NCBI GenBank assembly: GCA_016781505.1
Contig: JADDQF010000116.1
Location: 1 to 32,894, forward strand
Length of the DNA stretch: 32,894 bases
Origin: a bacterium
GTDB taxonomy: Bacteria; Chloroflexota; Chloroflexia; Chloroflexales; Kallotenuaceae
Reading direction: 5' to 3'
The position numbers and the translations under genes were made by a program. Position 1 is the first letter of the stretch, and every line of letters starts with the position of its first letter. The notes beneath the pieces are model-generated. The model was not told where the DNA came from. It did not search any database and was given only the letters and a program-made list of their open reading frames with translations. This document shows, in pieces, positions 23,811-31,309 of the stretch.

Positions 23811-24968
23811 ATGCACGTAGCAATCAATGCCCACCTGCTGAGTCCGGTGCCCGGCTATCGTCAAGCCGGCGTTAGTCGCTACATCGACCAGCTCCTCCGC
23901 CATTTGTGGGCGATGCCTCGGCCGGATGTGCGCTGGACGGTATACGCACCACCGGGCGTGACCCGGAGTCTGCTGGCCGCACCGCCGAGCGTTGCGCTCC
24001 GCCCGAGCCATTTGCCAACCACACAGCCGCTCGCCCGGATCATCTGGGAGCAGGCCATAGCTCCCCTCGCCGTCGCGGGGCAGCGCCCGGATGTGCTCTT
24101 CTGCCCGCTCAACGTCGTGCCGCTGCTTGCCCCGTACCGCACGGTTGTGACGGTCCATGACCTGGCGTTTTTGCGCTTCGATCTCCATAAGCCCGCCAAG
24201 CGCCGCTATCTGGCGGCCTTTACCAAGCTATCGGTGCGGCGAGCAGCCCATGTGATTACGGTCTCGGAGTTTACCCGGCGCGAGGTGCTGGAGCTGCTCC
24301 GTGTGCCGCCAGCGAAGGTCACGGCCATCCCGAATGGGCGTGACGAGCGGTTTCAACCCGTCGCTCCTGATGTCGTCGCCGCGTTCCGCAGCCGACAGCA
24401 GCTCCCAGCCCATTTTCTGCTCTTTGTCGGTACCCTGGAGCCGCGCAAAAACGTCACAACGCTGCTGCGGGCGTATGCGCAAGTGCGCGCCGAAGTGGGT
24501 ATGCCCTTGCTGATTGGCGGCGGCAAGGGCTGGCGCTACGCCGATATGTTTGCGCTGGTGCAGGAGCTAGGCCTGGAACAGGCCGTGCGCTTTCTTGGCT
24601 TTGTGGCGAGCGACGAGCTGCCGCACTTGTATGCAGCCGCCACCGCGTTTGTGTATCCTTCGCTGTATGAAGGCTTTGGCTTCCCGCCGCTGGAGGCATT
24701 TGCCGTCGGCACGCCGGTTGTAACTTCAGCTGCCGCCTCGCTGCCTGAAGTTGCCGGCGACGCCGCGCTGCTGGTGCCACCCACGGATGTGGGGGCGCTG
24801 GCCAACGCGCTGGTGCGGATTACCCATGACGCGGCCCTACGCGCCGATCTACGCACAAAGGGATTTGCCCAGGTCGAGCAGTTTTCGTGGACCCGCACCG
24901 CCGCCGAGACGCTGGCAGTGCTCCAACGGGCTGCCGGACAAAAGGAGCCGAGCCCACTTTCCGGGTAG
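23811..24968 (+). CDS. Glycosyltransferase family 4 (GT-B fold)
   Basis: 385 aa, cytoplasmic or membrane-associated. N-terminal acceptor domain with GVSRYIDQLL (20-29); a hinge; then the donor domain with FVGTLEPRKNV (205-215) and the EGFGFPPLE (287-295) E-x7-E motif of retaining GT4 enzymes. Likely transfers a hexose, for example mannose or glucose, from a nucleotide sugar during glycan synthesis; donor and acceptor unknown. The ATG at 23811 has no Shine-Dalgarno, and a TATAAT ends 8 nt upstream, so translation is probably leaderless. It is convergent with the DsbA-like gene. Confidence 0.9.
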   Translation: MHVAINAHLLSPVPGYRQAGVSRYIDQLLRHLWAMPRPDVRWTVYAPPGVTRSLLAAPPSVALRPSHLPTTQPLARIIWEQAIAPLAVAGQRPDVLFCPLNVVPLLAPYRTVVTVHDLAFLRFDLHKPAKRRYLAAFTKLSVRRAAHVITVSEFTRREVLELLRVPPAKVTAIPNGRDERFQPVAPDVVAAFRSRQQLPAHFLLFVGTLEPRKNVTTLLRAYAQVRAEVGMPLLIGGGKGWRYADMFALVQELGLEQAVRFLGFVASDELPHLYAAATAFVYPSLYEGFGFPPLEAFAVGTPVVTSAAASLPEVAGDAALLVPPTDVGALANALVRITHDAALRADLRTKGFAQVEQFSWTRTAAETLAVLQRAAGQKEPSPLSG

Positions 24969-24993
24969 GTGCAGGATGCCAAGAGCGCTCCCG

Positions 24994-25749
24994 CTATTGG
25001 ATGGCGTCGAGCACCTGCTGAAAGGTTGTGAATGGCTGTGCGCCCACGATGCGGGTGCCGTTGATATCCAACACCGGACGGCTACGAATGCCTTCGCGCT
25101 CGGCCGCAGCAAAGTCGGCAGTCACTTGCTGCTCGAATTGGTGCTGATCCATGCACTGCCCAAATTGCGCCGCGTCGAGACCCAGCTCGGCCACAAGCGG
25201 CTGTACGGCGGCAAACGAGGTCGCACCGTAGAGCTCGGCCTGGCGGCGATACAGTTGCTCGCGCATCTCCCAAAATTTGCCCTGCGCGCCCGCACATTCT
25301 GACGCTTCGGCGAGTGTTTTGGAAGGCTCGCCCAGCTGCAGGAGGTGGCGATAGATCAGCCGCGCCTTACCGGTTTTGACGTACTGCGCGATGAGCTGGG
25401 GTTCGGTTTCCACCACGTGGAAGCGGCACGCGCTTCATATGAAGTCTGAGTAGAACGTCATGGTGGCGGGCGCGTTGGGATCGCCGAGCACGTAATAGCC
25501 TTCGGGCGTTTTGCTCTGGGGCAGGGCTGCATAGCCTTCGGCGGCCACGGCAGCGGAAGCTCCCGTACTTGGTGCTTTGGCCGTGGTTGTAGCAGTGGTG
25601 GCAGTCGTTGTTGCGCTGCTTGCTTCCGCTCCGCTCGCAGTGGCGGCGGGACGGGCAGCACCGGCGCCGGCGTTGCCGCAAGCGGTGGCGCTGAGCAGGA
25701 CCACGAGCAGTGCGAGCCAAAATACGGCGGGTCGGCGGACAACCGGCAT
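24994..25749 (-). CDS. DsbA-like thiol oxidoreductase lipoprotein, candidate selenoprotein (UxxC; in-frame TGA at 25435-25437)
   Basis: 251 aa if the single in-frame TGA is decoded. The ATG at 25749 has AAGGAG 5 nt upstream. N-terminal signal with lipobox-like ATAC (Cys24), then an Ala/Thr/Ser-rich linker (25-70), then a DsbA/thioredoxin-fold domain: LGDPNAPATMTFYSDFI (88-104), TGA at 105, SAC (Cys108), IAQYVKTGKARLIYRHL, and the cis-Pro loop SRPVLDINGTRIVGAQPF. Family members have Cys at the TGA position (SDFxCxxC), so selenocysteine gives a UxxC redox centre. The frame on both sides is intact and clearly one protein; the second part has no start or ribosome binding site of its own. A hairpin of bacterial SECIS type follows (25408-25422). 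A nonsense mutation is the alternative. Convergent with the glycosyltransferase. Confidence 0.82.
25408..25422 (-). promoter_or_regulatory. Candidate bacterial SECIS hairpin for the DsbA-like gene
   Basis: In the mRNA, counting U of UGA as 1, bases 16-30 read UUCCAC-GUG-GUGGAA: a perfect 6-bp stem with a GUG loop at 22-24. The loop starts with G and lies 18 nt after the UGA, within the accepted bSECIS range. A competing hairpin, GAAGCG/CGCUUC, overlaps the UGA. Confidence 0.6.
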
Positions 25750-25819
25750 AAAAACTCCTTGCAGATCTTTCCTTGCATCATACACCGAATAAGCTGTTGG
25801 CAGTGGCGGGCGAAGCGCT

Positions 25820-25838
25820 GGGCGAGTTTTGCTCGCCC
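25820..25838 (-). terminator. Hairpin downstream of the NCS2 permease
   Basis: GGGCGAG and CTCGCCC around a 5-nt loop, 23 bp past the permease stop on the minus strand. No U-tract follows, so it is a weak terminator candidate between the permease and the DsbA-like gene. Confidence 0.4.
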
Positions 25839-25860
25839 ATTAGCCATCGGCAAGGCAGCG

Positions 25861-27387
25861 CTAGGTGAGTGGCTGCAGCAGCGGAATCAGGAAGTAGATG
25901 ACGAATGCGCCCGATACCACCCAGAAAAGCGGGTGAATCTCGCGTGCCCGGCCACTGACGAGGCGCAAAAAGGCGTAGCACACAAAGCCGGCGCCGATGC
26001 CGTTGGTGATCGAGAAGGTCAGCGGCATCATGATCAGCGTAATCAGGGCCGGAAAGCCATCCAGCAGATTGGAAACGTCGATTTCGCGTACCGCTGCAAA
26101 CATCAAAAAGCCAACGATAATCAGGGCCGGAGCCGTCGCCTCCGGCGGCACCAGGCCGGCGAATGGCGCCAGGGCGAGGGCCAGCAGAAAGAGCAAGCCG
26201 GTGACAACCGAAGCCAGCCCGGTACGCGCGCCTTCCGACACGCCGGCAGCGGACTCGATGTAGGTGGTCACCGACGACACGCCGAACAGGCCGCCCAGCG
26301 CCGCCGCCAGCGAGTCGATCAGCAGCACGCGGTTGGCGCCCGGCAAGCGGCCTTGCTCGTCGACAAAACCGGCCTCCTCGCCGACTCCCACAATGGTGCC
26401 CATGGTGTCGAAGAAGTCTGACAGCATCAGCGAAAAGATAACCAGCAGCGCGGCAACTACGCCAATTCCTTTGGCCGCCGCGGTCGGACTATTAAAGGCG
26501 CTGAAGTTGAAGCCGGAGCCGATGGTGCTGAAATCCAGCGGCAGCACACTCAGCTGAGAAAGGTCGGCAGCGGTCGGGACCGACGATACAGCAGCGCCCG
26601 GCACAAGCAGCCGGATCACAACCGCGATCAGTGTTGTCAGCACAATGCCCAGCAGCAGCGCCGCTTTGACCCGCCGCGACAGCAGCCACAGCATCAGCAG
26701 CAGCCCTAGCAGCGCAACGGCAACCGGCAGCCGGGTAAAATTGCCGATGCCTACAGGTGTAGCCGGCGCGCCAAGCTGGACGCCGGCCGCGCCAAGTGCG
26801 CCGAGTGGCGTTGGACCAGACAGCGTGGCGTCGCCAGTCAACGTGATCGTTTCTACCGGCACGCGCACAAAGCCGGCGTTGATCAGACCAATAAACAAAA
26901 TAAACAGACCAATGCCGACACTGATCGCGCGCTTCAGCGTCAGCGGCACGGCATTCAACACTGCCTCGCGAAAGCCGGTCAGCACCAACAGCGTGATCAG
27001 CAAGCCTTCGATAAAAATCACGCCCATCGCGGCTTGCCAGGGTAGTCCTCGGGTCGCGATCAGGTCGAACGCGACCACGGCGTTGAGGCCCAGGCCACTG
27101 GCAGCGGCGAATGGATAGTTGGTGTACAGCCCCATCGCAATGGTGGCGATGGCGGCGGCCAGGCAGGTGGCTGTCACCAACGCGCCAAACGCAGGCACAA
27201 GCGGTGGCTCTGCGCCCCGGTTGAGGGTCAGGATCGTCGGGTTAAGGAAGATGATATACGCCATCACGAAAAAGGTCGTGATGCCACCCAGAACTTCGGT
27301 GCGTAGATCGGTGTTGCGTTCGGCAAAGCGAAAGTGGCGCGCGAGCGCTGAGGTATCGGACCTGGCGCGAGGAGCGGTCGTACTCAC
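25861..27387 (-). CDS. NCS2-family purine permease (AzgA/PbuG-like)
   Basis: 508 aa, inner membrane, about 13-14 helices. It matches the adenine/guanine/hypoxanthine branch of NCS2 proton symporters: EVLGGITTFFVMAYIIFLNP near the N-terminus, the ASGLGLNAVVAF helix, SDFFDTMGTIVGV and SSVTTYIESAAGVSEGARTGLASV in the C-terminal half. The start is a GTG at 27387 with GGAGG 5 nt upstream; the frame extends to 27501 but that part overlaps the leader terminator. A longer than usual loop with TGDATLSGPTPLGALGAAG lies between helices in the middle. Divergent from typA. The leader carries a terminator, so attenuation is likely. Confidence 0.93.
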   Translation of the reverse strand: MSTTAPRARSDTSALARHFRFAERNTDLRTEVLGGITTFFVMAYIIFLNPTILTLNRGAEPPLVPAFGALVTATCLAAAIATIAMGLYTNYPFAAASGLGLNAVVAFDLIATRGLPWQAAMGVIFIEGLLITLLVLTGFREAVLNAVPLTLKRAISVGIGLFILFIGLINAGFVRVPVETITLTGDATLSGPTPLGALGAAGVQLGAPATPVGIGNFTRLPVAVALLGLLLMLWLLSRRVKAALLLGIVLTTLIAVVIRLLVPGAAVSSVPTAADLSQLSVLPLDFSTIGSGFNFSAFNSPTAAAKGIGVVAALLVIFSLMLSDFFDTMGTIVGVGEEAGFVDEQGRLPGANRVLLIDSLAAALGGLFGVSSVTTYIESAAGVSEGARTGLASVVTGLLFLLALALAPFAGLVPPEATAPALIIVGFLMFAAVREIDVSNLLDGFPALITLIMMPLTFSITNGIGAGFVCYAFLRLVSGRAREIHPLFWVVSGAFVIYFLIPLLQPLT

Positions 27388-27465
27388 GTAAGCCTCCAAT
27401 AACAAACGAAACAACAAAACGGTAGGCGGGCGGCTGACTCGGCTTCTCTCCTTTGGCTCATGCAG

Positions 27466-27495
27466 CAAAAAACGCCCCGGCATCAACCAAGGCGT
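27466..27495 (-). terminator. Intrinsic terminator in the NCS2 permease leader
   Basis: On the minus strand ACGCCTTGG-ttgatg-CCGGGGCGT (9 bp, two G-U) is followed by TTTTT. It lies between the promoter at 27558 and the GTG at 27387, 79 nt before the gene. No other minus-strand gene is upstream, so it can only act on the permease message. Upstream GGCG (just after the start site) and CCGTC/GACGG hairpins could form an alternative fold. Confidence 0.65.
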
Positions 27496-27557
27496 CATCA
27501 CATTGCCGTCTGCGCGGACGGGAACGCAACATTGCGGGCGTGTTTGCGCCGCGGCTG

Positions 27558-27566
27558 ATTATAGCA
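27558..27566 (-). promoter_or_regulatory. Extended -10 promoter of the NCS2 permease
   Basis: TGCTATAAT on the minus strand, within ACCCATGCTATAATC, a stretch repeated before the aldehyde dehydrogenase gene. The leader would be about 165 nt. Confidence 0.6.
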
Positions 27567-27641
27567 TGGGTTATGGCCTGCCCAAAACAGCTGATCGTAT
27601 CTGCCGTGCTTGGCTCTGTCCCGCCATTCTGCCCTGCGGCG

Positions 27642-27650
27642 TGGTATAAT
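27642..27650 (+). promoter_or_regulatory. Extended -10 promoter of typA
   Basis: TGGTATAAT, start site near 27657, giving a leader of about 150 nt. It is divergent from the permease promoter about 80 bp away. A perfect hairpin GGCAGC-acacg-GCTGCC (27659-27675) begins the transcript. Confidence 0.6.
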
Positions 27651-27693
27651 ACGCGCACGGCAGCACACGGCTGCCGCTTCTTATGTACGAACG

Positions 27694-27747
27694 ACTCGGC
27701 GGACGCCCTTCCCGCAAGCGGGTACGAGGCGAGGCCGAGTTTTTTTG
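27694..27747 (+). terminator. Intrinsic terminator/attenuator in the typA leader
   Basis: ACTCGGC (27694-27700) pairs with GCCGAGT (27734-27740), enclosing CGCC/GGCG and CCCGC-aa-GCGGG, and is followed by six more T. It stops 59 bp before the typA ATG. A 21-codon frame from 27683, with five Arg codons, runs through the whole hairpin and ends in a TGA at the T-run, suggesting a leader peptide. Confidence 0.75.
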
Positions 27748-27805
27748 ATAGCGCTCAGCCCACAGCAAGGGTGCTGAACGCTGACAGCTGAGGGCTAGAG
27801 TATTT

Positions 27806-29632
27806 ATGCAACGAAACGATATCCGAAACATCGCGATCATTGCGCACGTCGACCATGGCAAGACGACGCTGGTCGATGCGATGTTGAAGCAGAGCCATAT
27901 ATTTCGTGAAAATCAGCAGGTCGCGGAGCGCGTCATGGACTCGAACGCGCTTGAGCGGGAGCGAGGCATCACGATTTTGGCCAAAAACACGGCCATTACC
28001 TATAAAGATCTCAAGATCAACATCGTCGATACGCCCGGCCATGCCGATTTTGGTGGCGAGGTCGAGCGGGTGATGAACATGGTCGACGGCGTGCTGCTGC
28101 TGGTCGATGCGGTCGAAGGGCCGATGCCCCAGACCAAGTTTGTGCTGCGCCAGGCACTCCAGCGTGGTCTGCCGGCGATTGTGGTGGTTAACAAGATTGA
28201 TCGCGCCAACGCCCGGCCCAACCATGTGATCAACGGTACCTTCGATCTGTTTATCGACCTGGGCGCCACCGAGGAGCAGGCTGAGTTTCCCATTGTGTAC
28301 ACCAGCGCCCTGAGTGGTACGGCGGGCTTGGACGCGGATCGGCTGACGCCGACGCTGGAGCCACTGTTTGAGAAGATTGTGTCGTATCTGCCCGGCCCGA
28401 CGGTTGATTTGAATGGGCCAACCCAACTGCAGGCAACGCTGCTGGGCTACGACGACTACAAGGGCAAGATTGTGATCGGCCGGCTTAACAGCGGCACGAT
28501 CCGTCGCAACCAGAACGTCGTCCGTATCCTGGCGGATGGCTCGATGCAGCCGCTGAAGGTGGTGCAGGTTTTTACCCACCAGGGCTTGCAGCGGGTTGAA
28601 GTCGAGGAAGCACAGGCCGGTGATATTGTTGCGCTGACCGGGCTTGGCGACGTAGGTATCGGCGAAACGATTGCCGATCCGAGCGATCCGCGTCCACTGC
28701 CGCCGATTACCGTTGAAGAGCCGACCGTGCGGATGACCTTTGGCGTCAACACCAGCCCGTTCGCGGGCCGTGAGGGCACTTTTGTCACGTCGCGCAAGAT
28801 TCGCGAGCGGCTGTTGCAAGAGCAAGAGCGGGATGTGGCGCTGCGGGTCGTGGAGACCGATCAGGCAGATACGTTTCTGGTGGCTGGCCGTGGTGAGCTG
28901 CATCTAGGCATTTTGATCGAAAACATGCGCCGCGAGGGCTACGAGTTTCAGGTCAGCAAGCCCGAGGTGATCTTGAAAGAGATCGACGGCAAGCTGCACG
29001 AGCCGGTCGAGCTGGTCGACATCGAGGTCAGCGGCGCGTTCCAGGGCGTGGTGGTGGAGCTGTTGGGGCAGCGGCGCGGTCAAATGCGCGACATGAAGGT
29101 GCGCGAGGATGGCTCCGTGCATTACGTGTACCTGGTGCCGACACGCGGCCTGTTAGGCTTCCGCCAGCAGTTCCTGACCGCAACCCGCGGCGAGGGCTTG
29201 ATGAACTCGCTGTTGGCCGGATACGAGCCCTACGCCGGCGAGCTGCAGACGCGGACCAATGGCTCGCTGATCGCCTGGGAGACCGGGCCGGCAACCACCT
29301 TTGGCCTGCACGGAGCGCAGGAGCGTGGCCAGCTCTTTATTGGCGCCGGTACGGATGTGTACGAGGGCATGGTGATCGGGCAGCATATTCGTGACACCGA
29401 TCTTGAGGTGAATGTGTGCCGCAAGAAGCACCTAACCAACATGCGCAACTCGGGCAGTGAAGAAGCGCTGCGGCTGGAATCACCCCGCAACCTGTCGCTG
29501 GACGATGCGATTGAGTATCTGGCGGACGATGAGCTGCTCGAAGTGACGCCCGCGAGGTTCCGTCTGCGCAAGCGGCTGCTGTCCAAGCACGACCGCAGCC
29601 GGGTCGCTTCCGCCAACAAGCAGCGCGGCTAG
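27806..29632 (+). CDS. typA: Ribosome-associated translational GTPase TypA/BipA
   Basis: 608 aa, normal length. G motifs: AHVDHGKTT (13-21), switch I ERERGIT (50-56), DTPGH (75-79), NKID (129-132) and SAL. Domain II (about 205-300), the EF-G-like domains III and V, and the BipA-specific C-terminal domain (about 480-600, with [11 protein letters not shown] and KKHLTN) are all present. It binds the 70S ribosome and assists large-subunit assembly and translation under cold or other stress. The ATG at 27806 is the family start; GAGGG 11 nt upstream is a distant ribosome binding site that can pair with CTCAGC of the leader. The leader carries a terminator, so expression is probably attenuated. Confidence 0.96.
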   Translation: MQRNDIRNIAIIAHVDHGKTTLVDAMLKQSHIFRENQQVAERVMDSNALERERGITILAKNTAITYKDLKINIVDTPGHADFGGEVERVMNMVDGVLLLVDAVEGPMPQTKFVLRQALQRGLPAIVVVNKIDRANARPNHVINGTFDLFIDLGATEEQAEFPIVYTSALSGTAGLDADRLTPTLEPLFEKIVSYLPGPTVDLNGPTQLQATLLGYDDYKGKIVIGRLNSGTIRRNQNVVRILADGSMQPLKVVQVFTHQGLQRVEVEEAQAGDIVALTGLGDVGIGETIADPSDPRPLPPITVEEPTVRMTFGVNTSPFAGREGTFVTSRKIRERLLQEQERDVALRVVETDQADTFLVAGRGELHLGILIENMRREGYEFQVSKPEVILKEIDGKLHEPVELVDIEVSGAFQGVVVELLGQRRGQMRDMKVREDGSVHYVYLVPTRGLLGFRQQFLTATRGEGLMNSLLAGYEPYAGELQTRTNGSLIAWETGPATTFGLHGAQERGQLFIGAGTDVYEGMVIGQHIRDTDLEVNVCRKKHLTNMRNSGSEEALRLESPRNLSLDDAIEYLADDELLEVTPARFRLRKRLLSKHDRSRVASANKQRG

Positions 29633-29714
29633 CTCGTGGCGCGACGGCTCAGGTGTCGCGCTGCAGCTATCGGGAGGGCGGGAGTTAGTTGCGCATTCGC
29701 CCCACTCTTAACAA

Positions 29715-29747
29715 CTGGAGCTGCGATCACACTGATCGCAGCTCCAG
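29715..29747. terminator. Bidirectional hairpin between convergent typA and the sensor kinase
   Basis: CTGGAGCTGCGATCA and its perfect reverse complement are separated by CAC: a 15-bp stem. T-tracts on both sides are poor (CTGCTT, TTGTTAAG), yet placement between convergent genes supports termination in both directions. Confidence 0.6.
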
Positions 29748-29760
29748 CTGCTTAACCGAC

Positions 29761-31059
29761 TTAGTCAACCGATGCCAGCAACGGCACACACATCGTAAAG
29801 GTTGTGCCCTGCCCTTCCGTAGTTGTCACGGTGATCGTGCCGCCGTGGCGGGTCACAATTTCTTTGACGACATACAGCCCGATCCCGAATCCATTAATCG
29901 TCAGGCCTGTTGCATTGGGGGCGCGGTAAAAGCGCTGGAACAGATTGGGCAAAGCTTCCTCAGGGATGCCGATACCCTGATCCTGGATCGACAAACACGC
30001 AAGCTCATGTTCGGGGGCAAGACGGATCGTAATCAGCCCACCGGCTGGGCTATATTTAATCGCATTTCCCAACAAATTCCGCAGCACCTGCGCTAAGCGT
30101 TCTTTGTCACCAAGCACCATAATCGGATTATCCGCATCCTGAACGGTCACGGTATGTCGCACCAATGTGGGCTCGACCTCGGCGACCACGGCGTGCACCA
30201 ACGTCGAAAGATCGAGCGGGAGCTGCTCGACGGCAAACTGTCCGCTATCCAGGCGCGAAATATCGAGCAAATCCGTGAGCATACCGTTGAGGCGCTCGGC
30301 CTGCGTTACAATGGCTTGCAGCGCACGTTGGTCTCGTTCCGGCAGATTGATCTCGCACGTTGCCCGTCTTTGGAGCAAATGCGCATAGCCTAACAAGCCT
30401 GCGAGCGGATTTTTTAGCTCGTGCGAGGCAATCGAGAGCAAGGCTTCGCGCTCACGAATCGCGTCTTGCGCTGCCCGATACAGTCGGGCTTGTTCCGCCT
30501 CGGCTTGCCGGCGGGCATCCAGCTCATGATCCCGCTCGATTTGTGTCGCGATAATACGTCCAAGCACGATCAGGAGGTGCGCTTGTTGGTCTGACAGCTC
30601 TTGCGGCTCCGGATCGACGGCACAGAGCGTTCCAAAAAACTGCCCGTCGTTAAGCATAATCGGCACGCCAATAAAACTGCCGACCGTGGGTGAGGCGGCC
30701 GTCGCCGAATGCATCCGAAAAGTAGGGTCCGTGCGTGTATCGTTGATCAGCAGAGGTGCAGGTTCGACCGAACCAGCGATCAGACTTCAAAATGTGTCCT
30801 CAAGTGGGAGCTCGATATTTGCAGGAATGTTGGAACCACCAGCGCGGTTATGCGCTGCAATCAAATGGTTACGGTTCTCCCCGGCAGTAATATGCGTGAG
30901 AAAACTGGTCCGTAAGCCGAGCTGGTCGGTGATAAACGACAAGATCGCCTCCACCAGCTCGGTGGTGGAGGCGTAGCTGCGGGCTGCAAGTGCAGAAAGC
31001 GAGCCAAGCTGGCGTCCTGGCTCACTCACGTTAATCTGCCTGGTATTTTCCGGCTCCAT
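29761..31059 (-). CDS. GAF-domain sensor histidine kinase, candidate selenoprotein (in-frame TGA at 30787-30789)
   Basis: 432 aa if the TGA is read through. The ATG at 31059 starts MEPENTRQ. GAF domain about 30-175: LPLEDTF (84-90), TGA at 91, then SLIAG, PLLINDTRTDP, GSFIGVPI and FGTLCAVD. This GAF subfamily has Cys after PLEDT(F/Y), so the TGA takes the Cys place. HisKA with His213 in IASHELKNPL; HATPase with Asn332 in LLGNAIKYSP, DQGIGIP and GFGIGLYV. No membrane segment: a cytoplasmic sensor. Both parts are in one frame and the second part would begin in mid-GAF, so two genes make no sense. A hairpin with a GGUC loop follows the TGA (30758-30777). No response regulator is adjacent. Nonsense mutation or sequencing error is the alternative. 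Confidence 0.85.
30758..30777 (-). promoter_or_regulatory. Candidate bacterial SECIS hairpin for the GAF kinase
   Basis: Counting U of UGA as 1, bases 16-29 read GGUUC-GGUC-GAACC, a perfect stem with a GGUC loop at 21-24. A U-U mismatch (15/30) and two more pairs extend it. E. coli fdhF carries GGUC at 22-25 of its SECIS loop and a bulged U in the stem, so loop sequence and position nearly coincide. Confidence 0.75.
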
Positions 31060-31113
31060 GTCTCGCGCCCACCCTTCCCCGTGATCGAACAAACCCGTGT
31101 GTCCTATCGCGTG

Positions 31114-31122
31114 ATTATAACA
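31114..31122 (-). promoter_or_regulatory. Extended -10 promoter of the GAF kinase
   Basis: TGTTATAAT on the minus strand, start site near 31107, about a 48-nt leader. No good -35. Confidence 0.5.
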
Positions 31123-31259
31123 GGATCTTATGGGGCTGGAGATGACTGTGACGGTCGTAGGTTTAGACGTGGTCACGGAGCGCAGCACAACGACGGTGCC
31201 GACGCAGAAGCCCAGTTAGAGTTGGCCTGATGCGGAATGCTCGCACTGCTACATATTAA

Positions 31260-31287
31260 GCGGGGAGCTGACCAGGCAGCTCCTCGC
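31260..31287 (-). terminator. Hairpin downstream of the aldehyde dehydrogenase
   Basis: GCGAGGAGCTG-cctggt-CAGCTCCCCGC on the minus strand, 11 bp with one G-U pair, followed by TTAATAT. It begins 23 bp after the stop codon. Confidence 0.5.
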
Positions 31288-31309
31288 CTTGTGAACCCAA
31301 TACGGCTTG

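Noticed and set aside
24994-25785. Two separate genes (25435-25785 and 24994-25416) for the DsbA-like region
   Set aside because: Both are in the same frame, the second begins in mid-domain without a ribosome binding site, and only their fusion gives a complete DsbA-like fold.
27496-27557. Purine riboswitch in the permease leader
   Set aside because: The conserved purine-aptamer junction sequences and the loop-loop kissing hairpins are not visible, and the space before the terminator is too short.
27755-28903. 382-aa minus-strand ORF opposite typA
   Set aside because: A shadow of the typA gene; His/Arg/Gln-rich with no domain.
30715-31188. Separate small GAF protein upstream of a shorter histidine kinase
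   Set aside because: The TGA lies inside the GAF core; each part alone is half a domain, and they share one frame.
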